A stretch of DNA of 64,000 nucleotides from Muribaculaceae bacterium (lineage in GTDB: Bacteria > Bacteroidota > Bacteroidia > Bacteroidales > Muribaculaceae), in NCBI GenBank assembly GCA_017557625.1, contig JAFYYG010000016.1, positions 35,188 through 99,187 of the forward strand, in the 5' to 3' direction. Numbering within the stretch: position 1 is the stretch's first letter; the number at the start of each line of letters is the position of its first letter. Under the pieces are notes generated by a model that searched no databases, was not told where the DNA came from, and saw only the letters and a program-made list of their open reading frames with translations. Shown piece after piece: positions 59,201 to 64,000 of the stretch. Position numbers and translations under genes: made by a program.

Positions 59201-59978
59201 CGTCATAGAGCTGACCCAGAAGGAAATAGAGTCTCACCTTCTGTCCTCCGCTGGCGCCTTTCACGGCTTTTTCCATATAGGGCACCGCCTCGGCGTTCAT
59301 CTGACTCTTGATGTAGAAGTCGGCATAGGCGAGGTTAGCAAGCTGGCTTAACCGATTGTCCTCAATGCGCTCGGGGTGGATGTGGACAAGAATGTTGTCG
59401 GCCTCGGTGGTCCAGTCCATAGCGCAGTAGCTAAGGGCCTCCCAAATCTGAGCCTCAAGCACAAGGTCGGGTTTCCACTGGAAGTGGCGCGCGATGTAGT
59501 GGAACGTCGCCGCCGAACTCAGGAAGTCGCCCTTCATGTACTGGGCCTTAGCCATCAGGTACCACGCATTGTGGATAAAGGGGTTATACTCCTCGCGCTT
59601 GAGCCATTCCTTGTATTTCGGGTCGCTGCCCTTGCCGGCTTTGCGGTTGGGCTTCTTCTTGATGGAATGCAGCGAGATGGCCTTCTGCATCTTCTCGATG
59701 GTGCGGTCAAAGTTGGTGGTGGGCTGAGTGGCCTTGGGGTTGTTATAGGCCTCGGCGGGGTGGATAAACAGCTGGGTGGAGTAGTCATCCTGGTACTCGT
59801 TCTCGAGTTTCTTGATTTGCTCCTGATAGTGCTTCTCACCGTTGTAATACACGTTATAGCGAGTGTTCATGGCATGCCAAAAGCGGCTGCCGGCAGTGTT
59901 CTTCTTGGTGCTGCACGCCGAGATGATCACTGTCGCAAGGATTAAGATGACGGGTATGTATCGATACAATTTCTTCAT
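56268..59978 (-). CDS. PorW/SprE-like T9SS lipoprotein with tetratricopeptide repeats and a long Lys/Glu-rich tail
   Basis: A 1236-residue lipoprotein (lipobox VIISACSTK). Residues about 25-900 form a TPR-type superhelix. The start GSRFWHAMNTRYNVYYNGEK is the hallmark of PorW (P. gingivalis) and SprE (F. johnsoniae), periplasmic lipoproteins that link the T9SS core ring to the motor or attachment parts. From about residue 925 to the end the sequence is charged coiled coil (EEARRRAEQRQLEEQRKEEE, KEKERKERQKEREKKKKEEQ) with little else. This tail of about 310 residues is not part of PorW/SprE proteins I know. It could span the periplasm or interact with peptidoglycan. Three PorZ-like genes elsewhere in the window support an active T9SS. 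Confidence 0.82.
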   Translation of the reverse strand: MKKLYRYIPVILILATVIISACSTKKNTAGSRFWHAMNTRYNVYYNGEKHYQEQIKKLENEYQDDYSTQLFIHPAEAYNNPKATQPTTNFDRTIEKMQKAISLHSIKKKPNRKAGKGSDPKYKEWLKREEYNPFIHNAWYLMAKAQYMKGDFLSSAATFHYIARHFQWKPDLVLEAQIWEALSYCAMDWTTEADNILVHIHPERIEDNRLSQLANLAYADFYIKSQMNAEAVPYMEKAVKGASGGQKVRLYFLLGQLYDETGQKEKAYQAYKKAGSSSSSSYRTKFNARIKQSAVFQGSNIESEVKALKRMTRYDRNKEYLDQIYYAIGNLYLSRGDTVHAVENYELAAKKSTRNGIDKAISQLTLGGIYFAQHKYDKAQPCYSEAIPQLSENYPNYKELKQRSDVLDELAVYSGNVTLQDSLLRLSQMPLDEQKKVIAKIIEDLKKKEKEEKENADREAYLAQQQGNSGLKGNAQQPATYNINSDNSWYFYNTMTKNSGKTAFQQQWGNRKLEDNWRRRNKNTFSLDENNEEEEENLAMNDSTQVQGNDSTQVDKEALKRAEDPHYEEYYLKQIPKTEEEIQNSNDVIQEGLYNMGVILKDKLADLPAAIYEFEELMERYPDNTYRLDTYYNMYLLYYRSGEFTDAERYRQKILDEFADSKYGQAMQDPNYLENLKRMNLVQEELYDQAYTAYLNNDNATVHAAYVEMMKTYPLSKIMPKFMFIDALAYVTEGNSEKFKSTIKEMLERYPETDITPTASAFVKQLNQGRKINGGSSNTRGMLWSMRLSNDTTATGEGKEFTPFKEGKNKPQLFVLVFSTDSVSPNQLLYEVAKHNFNSFLMRDFDLEQMTFGNLGLIVVKGFPNYREVEIYRDKWEKDEEKVVPAQAHYVIISDENFNLLLKEGRTFEEYFRYLDELNEEKVEEQIPDDAVDDEKKDDGAEDDSGGEETDEDKPTKSVKKGQGKADEKKDEKDVKKKDEKKEKADEKKEEKPKVDTPEQQGNPALLEEARRRAEQRQLEEQRKEEEKRKAEEAKKREEELKRQQEREREAERLRAEDEAKKQQEAEKQGKNDKDTTDKDNKDNKRNEKEAKKAEKERQKQLEREEKERQKQLEREQKEREKEQRAAEKAKEDSIKAAEKEREELQKQKEREKEDAKKLAEKERKDKQKAKEEARKQKEKERKERQKEREKKKKEEQKRKKEEQKRKKEEAKKRQKEREEQRKQRERERKEAGKNK

Positions 59979-60047
59979 TACCCAGCTATATCTTGCCTGA
60001 TATATCTTCTATTAAAACGAAGGAAGGGCGGTTTTATTGCATCTTTC

Positions 60048-60156
60048 GTGGAAGGTGGAACGAGGAAAGTGGAAAGAAGACCACACACCTCAATTGCTCG
60101 AATCCCCTTCTCCCTTCCACTTTCCACCTTCCACCTCCCACCTCCCACCTTCCACC
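60048..60156. repeat. Heptanucleotide arrays (GTGGAAG and TTCCACC types, inverted)
   Basis: About four GTGGAAG/GTGGAAA units (60048-60078) and about seven TTCCACC/TCCCACC units (60110-60156) are inverted relative to each other. They lie between the PorW-like start and the terminator of the surface protein gene. No gene is seen here. Confidence 0.9.
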
Positions 60157-60158
60157 AA

Positions 60159-60192
60159 AAAAAATGCACCCGCAGGCGCGGATGCATTTTTT
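60159..60192 (-). terminator. Rho-independent terminator of the surface adhesin gene
   Basis: A 15-bp stem with one mismatch (60159-60173 with 60178-60192; core ATGCACCCGC) and loop AGGC is flanked by A and T runs, giving a U-tract in the minus direction. Confidence 0.88.
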
Positions 60193-60213
60193 AATTTATC
60201 AACTTAAGGTAGA

Positions 60214-63200
60214 TTATTTGATAACCACCTTGCGGTTGCCGTTGATGTAGATGCCAGGAGCAGTTGGCTTGCCATTGAGCTTCTGGCCGTTGAGGTTGTA
60301 CCACTCGTTGTTGTTGCTGTCAACGCCAACGATGCTGATGCCGGTAGTAGGATCGATAGTGTATTCACCCTCTACTCTTGCGAGCTCCTCGCCTTCAGCG
60401 TCGAATACTGCTACAGTGAGAGCTGCCGACTCCTCAACTACGATACCAGTTGCTTCGTCATAGTCTTGCCAAGCCTCTTTGGTGTTGGTAGGAATCAGCT
60501 CATACTTGATAGAGCCGCCCTCAGGCATGTTCTCAACAGTCACATGAACGGTCTGAGCCTCAGCGTAAGTGCCAAACTCAACATCGAGGGTGATAACAGG
60601 TTCTGGTTCTTGAGCCTCGAGAGTTGTGAACTTAACAGGAGCGGTCCAGTCGGTAGTAGCCTTAGCATCCTCGTAGATACCTTGTACCTCTACCTCATAG
60701 TCGGTAGCTGCGTCAAGACCTTCCATAGTGTAGGTCAAAGCCTCTACATTCTCAACAGTTGTCCACTCGCCAGCGGGAACTTCGTTTGCATAGATGCCGA
60801 TAGCGTCGATGAACATGAAGTCCATGTCGGTGCAGTTGTAGTGGCGGAATGCGATATAGCCACTCTGGCCCTCGTAAGCACTCAAGTCAACAGCTACCTC
60901 GGTCCAAACTCCAGTATTTGGAGTCTGCATGTCGTCGGTTACAGGCTCGAAGCTGTTGATATCAGTATCAGTAGTCGAAACATAGATGCGGTAAGTCTCG
61001 GGATAGTCAGCGCCGTCGTCCATTACATAGTAACGGAGCGTGCCGCCCAAGTCTTCAATCTGTGGACTGATGAGCCACTGGTCGGGAGTGAGAGCGGTAC
61101 CTGCGTAGCTTCTCGACATTACGCAGTAAGTGCCCTCATATCTTGGCAATGAGCTGTTGCTGAATACATTCTCAGGATCAACAATCTGCCAGTTGTAGCT
61201 GTCGCCATCGGTGTTAACAAGAGTCCAAGCGTCAAGACCATTCTCGAATCCCTCGAAGAAGAGCTCGTCGCGGGTAGCGGCTTTGCGGTAACGAACATTG
61301 TACTTGTCTTGAACGCCTTTCCATGTAGCAACTGCGCTGTTCTCAGTGATTTCGCTAACAGCGAGGTCGGTTGGCATAGCAGAAGCACTCAGTGTGGTGA
61401 AGAGCACGCTCTCGGTCCACTCAGAAGTGCCGTCAGCATAAACGCCCTGAACCTGTACCTCATACTCGGTGCTTGCTGCCAAGCCCTCGATGTCTTGAGG
61501 ACTGGTGGCGGGAGAAATAACTGTCCACTCGCCAGCAGCGATGTCGTCACCTTCGATACTGATGTCATCGATGAGCATGAAGTCTTGACCACTGCAGTTG
61601 TAGTGACGGAAAGCGATGTAACCCTTCACGCCCTCATAAGCGCTAAGGTCGAAGGTCTTCTCATCATAAACCATGCTGGTTGAAGGAGTGGTCATGTCAT
61701 CGGTCAATGGCTCAAAGTCAGCAACATCGGTGCCTGTGGTCGATACATAGATACGGTAAGTCTCGGGCCATGAGCCGTCACCAGCGACATAGTACTTGAG
61801 TGTTCCCTTGAGGTCAACTTGTGGGCTGATGAGCCAGTTATCGGGTGTGAGGTTGGCGCTACTTGTCCAGCTTCTTGAGTAGAAGGCAATGTTGCCGCTG
61901 TGGGCTGAGAGTGAAGAAGAAGAACTCAGGTCAACCAACTGCCAGTTGTCGCCGTCACCGTCCTCATCGCTGATAGCCCAACCAGGAGCACCATCCTCTA
62001 AGTCGATAGAGTAGAATAACTCCTTGCCTGCAGCCTTGCGGTAGCGCAGGTTGTAGCTCTCGGCATCGCCAGCCCAAGTAGCTACAGCGCTCTTGGTAGT
62101 GATGTCGTCAATAGCGAGCTCGGTGGGAACTACGAACTGCAATGGAGTGGTGAAGGTCACTGCATCGCTCCAGATGCTCTTGTCGTTCTCACCGCAGTTA
62201 CCGCGAACGTAAGCAGTGTAGGTGGTGTTCTCAGTAAGGCCAGTGATGTTGTAAGTTGCCTCGCCAGTAACGTCAACAGGAACCATGTTGATAGCGTCGG
62301 CGGCTGGAGTGCCTTCAGCATAAATCACCTGCCATGCATCCTGCTCCTCGTCGCCTGGAGTCCAAGTCAAGGTAGCGCCGTTGTAAACAACGTTGCTTGC
62401 TGCTAGAGCGGTTGGACGTGGGCAAGAAACCTGGCTGATGGTGAAGGTGGTGAGAGTGCCAGCTGTTGGAGATGGGTTACTGCTTGAGCCATTACCTTGG
62501 TAGTCATAGATAACTGTTCCGTCGGGAGCTGTTACAGTGAAGCCAGTCTCATAGCCGTAGCTGCCAGCTACCCAAACGAGGTCATACTCAACGCCGTAGC
62601 ACAATGCGATAGTGCCTTCAAGAAGGTTGCCACCTGATGGAATAGTTAATTCCTCAACCAGCGCGCCACTATTGTGAACAACGACTTGAAGCTTGTTGCC
62701 GTTCCAGCCGTCACCGTAGGAGTCGGTGAGAACGTAGGTGATCTCACCCATGTCGTCCTCTTCACAAGCGAGAGTAGCGAATGATGTTGTAACCCATCCA
62801 CTCTGTCCCTCGCCATAGTCGGCTTGAACACGTACATCATAGGCATAGCCATTATCAAGAGCGTCAAAAGTGTAAGATGGTGTGGTAAGACCATGCTCTT
62901 CGGTCCACTCTTCGTCGGTAGTTTTCTTGTACTCTAAGTTCCAAATGGTCTCTTCACCACCGGGTTCCCAAGAAACATCTGCGCCATTGGTAGTGATGTT
63001 GCTAACCTGCAAGTTCTGGGGCTTGTAGTAAACAGCACCACTGCCTGGTGTGTAGGTAAAGGTGGTCTTAGGCACAAAGTTGCGCTGATTAGCACTAATA
63101 GCGTCCAGAGAACTGCTGCTGTAGCCGCTTACACTTGCACCTTCGACGCCAACGCCATAGAATCCAGAAGTCTTGTAAGTACCCTTCTGAGTCTGATAAA

Positions 63201-63630
63201 CACCAATGAGCAGATTGCCGCCCTCGTAGGTGTAGTAATTGTTGAATTCCAGGGCAATTTGTCCCGAAGTGCCATCAAGTGCTCCTTCCCAAACAACGGT
63301 AGCACCATCCAAGCCAGTGAAGGCATCGATAGTGGTTGCGCTAATCTCCTTGATGAAGATTTGGAAATTGCCACCCCAAGCGGCAGAGGGAACGGTGCTC
63401 AGATACCATGTAAGACCAGTGAGAGTTGACCCAGCAGGCAGGCTTTCAAGTTCATCGGCATTCATGACGAACTCACACTTGTTGTAAGCATCGGCCCATG
63501 TGCCATACACAGGCACATAGCTGTTGGTGTTAGTACCGTCATAAACCGTGATTGTCTGTGTCTCTTGTGCGAAAGCTGCTGTGAAAGCCGCCATCACAAA
63601 GAGCAATAAAGATAATAATTTTTTGTTCAT
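60214..63630 (-). CDS. Surface-exposed fibronectin-III / cleaved-adhesin protein secreted by T9SS
   Basis: I take the start as MNKKLLSLLLFVMAAFTAAF (63630), a signal peptide, giving 1138 residues. The N-terminal third carries FN3-like domains (LQVSNITTNGADVSWEPGG; TALAASNVVYNGATLTWTPG). Two tandem modules follow, each an FN3 unit (ITTKSAVATWAG; ITENSAVATWKG) plus a cleaved-adhesin/MAM-like jelly roll (LTPDNWLISPQVDL, YRIYVSTTGTDV, GYIAFRHYNCSG; and LTPDQWLISPQIED, YRIYVSTTDTDI, GYIAFRHYNCTD). The C-terminus (YNLNGQKLNGKPTAPGIYI) is a type IX sorting tail. It probably binds glycans or proteins outside the cell. A -7 box TAACTTTG is at 63708-63701. Confidence 0.87.
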   Translation of the reverse strand: MNKKLLSLLLFVMAAFTAAFAQETQTITVYDGTNTNSYVPVYGTWADAYNKCEFVMNADELESLPAGSTLTGLTWYLSTVPSAAWGGNFQIFIKEISATTIDAFTGLDGATVVWEGALDGTSGQIALEFNNYYTYEGGNLLIGVYQTQKGTYKTSGFYGVGVEGASVSGYSSSSLDAISANQRNFVPKTTFTYTPGSGAVYYKPQNLQVSNITTNGADVSWEPGGEETIWNLEYKKTTDEEWTEEHGLTTPSYTFDALDNGYAYDVRVQADYGEGQSGWVTTSFATLACEEDDMGEITYVLTDSYGDGWNGNKLQVVVHNSGALVEELTIPSGGNLLEGTIALCYGVEYDLVWVAGSYGYETGFTVTAPDGTVIYDYQGNGSSSNPSPTAGTLTTFTISQVSCPRPTALAASNVVYNGATLTWTPGDEEQDAWQVIYAEGTPAADAINMVPVDVTGEATYNITGLTENTTYTAYVRGNCGENDKSIWSDAVTFTTPLQFVVPTELAIDDITTKSAVATWAGDAESYNLRYRKAAGKELFYSIDLEDGAPGWAISDEDGDGDNWQLVDLSSSSSLSAHSGNIAFYSRSWTSSANLTPDNWLISPQVDLKGTLKYYVAGDGSWPETYRIYVSTTGTDVADFEPLTDDMTTPSTSMVYDEKTFDLSAYEGVKGYIAFRHYNCSGQDFMLIDDISIEGDDIAAGEWTVISPATSPQDIEGLAASTEYEVQVQGVYADGTSEWTESVLFTTLSASAMPTDLAVSEITENSAVATWKGVQDKYNVRYRKAATRDELFFEGFENGLDAWTLVNTDGDSYNWQIVDPENVFSNSSLPRYEGTYCVMSRSYAGTALTPDQWLISPQIEDLGGTLRYYVMDDGADYPETYRIYVSTTDTDINSFEPVTDDMQTPNTGVWTEVAVDLSAYEGQSGYIAFRHYNCTDMDFMFIDAIGIYANEVPAGEWTTVENVEALTYTMEGLDAATDYEVEVQGIYEDAKATTDWTAPVKFTTLEAQEPEPVITLDVEFGTYAEAQTVHVTVENMPEGGSIKYELIPTNTKEAWQDYDEATGIVVEESAALTVAVFDAEGEELARVEGEYTIDPTTGISIVGVDSNNNEWYNLNGQKLNGKPTAPGIYINGNRKVVIK

Positions 63631-63700
63631 AGAAAAACGGTTTTGGTTAATAATATAGAAAATAAACTCTAATAAATTTATGCTAAAAACATTCAAAGTG

Positions 63701-63708
63701 CAAAGTTA
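63701..63708 (-). promoter_or_regulatory. -7 element of the surface adhesin gene
   Basis: On the minus strand TAACTTTG matches TAnnTTTG; it lies about 70 nt before the ATG at 63630. Confidence 0.6.
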
Positions 63709-63764
63709 GCAATTAATGATTAAAATCACAAATTCAATGCTAAAATATTCAATGTTTTGTTGAA

Positions 63765-64000
63765 GGTTATTGGATTTATTGGATTTGGGTTATTGGTTAT
63801 CGGTTATTGGATTTGGGTTATGGGTTATTGGTTATCGGTTATTGGAGAACCCCGGTCCCCGATCCCCGTTCCTCGATCCTCGATCCCCGATCCCCGGTCC
63901 CCGATCCTCGACCCCCGATCCCCGGTCCCCGATCCTCGATCCCCGATCCCCGATCCCCGATCCTCGATCCCCGATCCCCGATCCTCGACCCCCGATCCCC
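63765..64000. repeat. Long heptanucleotide array running off the window end
   Basis: From 63765 to about 63845 the units are TTGGTTA, TCGGTTA, TTGGATT and TGGGTTA. From about 63848 to the edge they are GATCCCC, GATCCTC, GGTCCCC and GACCCCC, about 21 units. The two families join without a spacer. No gene is seen in 63709-64000. Confidence 0.95.

Noticed and set aside
63848-64000. CRISPR array
   Set aside because: The array has short 7-nt units with no spacers, and no cas genes are nearby.
1-64000. tRNA or rRNA genes
   Set aside because: I scanned the gaps between genes and saw no rRNA segment or convincing tRNA cloverleaf; a tRNAscan or Infernal run would be decisive.

Overview
The window is a chromosomal segment of a Bacteroidales bacterium. 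I infer a Prevotellaceae- or Muribaculaceae-like gut lineage and cannot name the species. Supporting signs are many promoters of the Bacteroidetes type (-7 TAnnTTTG, several with TTTG about 20 nt upstream), little sign of Shine-Dalgarno sequences, and type IX secretion (T9SS) components and cargo: three PorZ-like proteins, a PorW/SprE-like lipoprotein and a fibronectin-III/cleaved-adhesin surface protein. A SAM-II-like leader precedes metK. Most genes are core housekeeping; two stretches (about 28.3-32.3 kb and 47.6-55.9 kb) look accessory.

Layout. 1-4.2 kb: minus-strand surface polysaccharide operon (flippase, Wza-like export lipoprotein, Wzy-like polymerase, Wzz-like protein running off the edge). 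4.3-12.1 kb: M28 peptidase, nadB, penicillin-binding protein 1A, a trypsin-like protein, a LolC/E-type permease and rbfA. 12.1-16.5 kb: a YefM/YoeB toxin-antitoxin locus whose toxin carries an in-frame stop, a Cys-motif/carboxypeptidase-regulatory protein, a TonB C-terminal remnant, an O-methyltransferase and small lipoproteins or membrane proteins. 17-20 kb: DUF3467 protein, cysS and a glycosyltransferase. 20-24 kb: rhodanese lipoprotein, deoxyribosyltransferase-like protein and the queuosine precursor genes queF, queC, queD and queE. 24-28 kb: pdxB, a membrane protein and an RlmL-like rRNA methyltransferase. 28.3-32.3 kb: an AT-rich PLD-helicase gene bracketed by inverted repeats. 32.4-34 kb: thyA and folA. 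34-41.2 kb: three tandem PorZ-like genes. 41-47.3 kb: polyprenyl synthetase, carboxynorspermidine dehydrogenase, a GlpT/UhpT-family transporter and metK. 47.6-55.9 kb: a type I restriction-modification operon (hsdM, hsdS, EVE-domain gene, hsdR) plus a REP-associated transposase, bracketed by two paralogous DUF2795 genes. 56-63.6 kb: PorW-like lipoprotein and the surface adhesin.

The most unusual feature is spread over the whole window. At least eighteen loci carry degenerate tandem arrays with a 7-nt period. Unit families include GATCGGG/GATCCCC, CTCTCCA, AACTGAA, TTAAGTG, AAGTACA/AAGGGCC, TTCCACC and TTGGTTA. Different families join head to tail, largely in the same 7-nt phase. The arrays sit at gene boundaries and often supply the start or stop codon of the adjoining gene. 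One lies in frame inside pdxB and adds about 33 residues. They resemble in kind the heptanucleotide STRR repeats of cyanobacteria, but I do not recognise them as a described Bacteroidales element.
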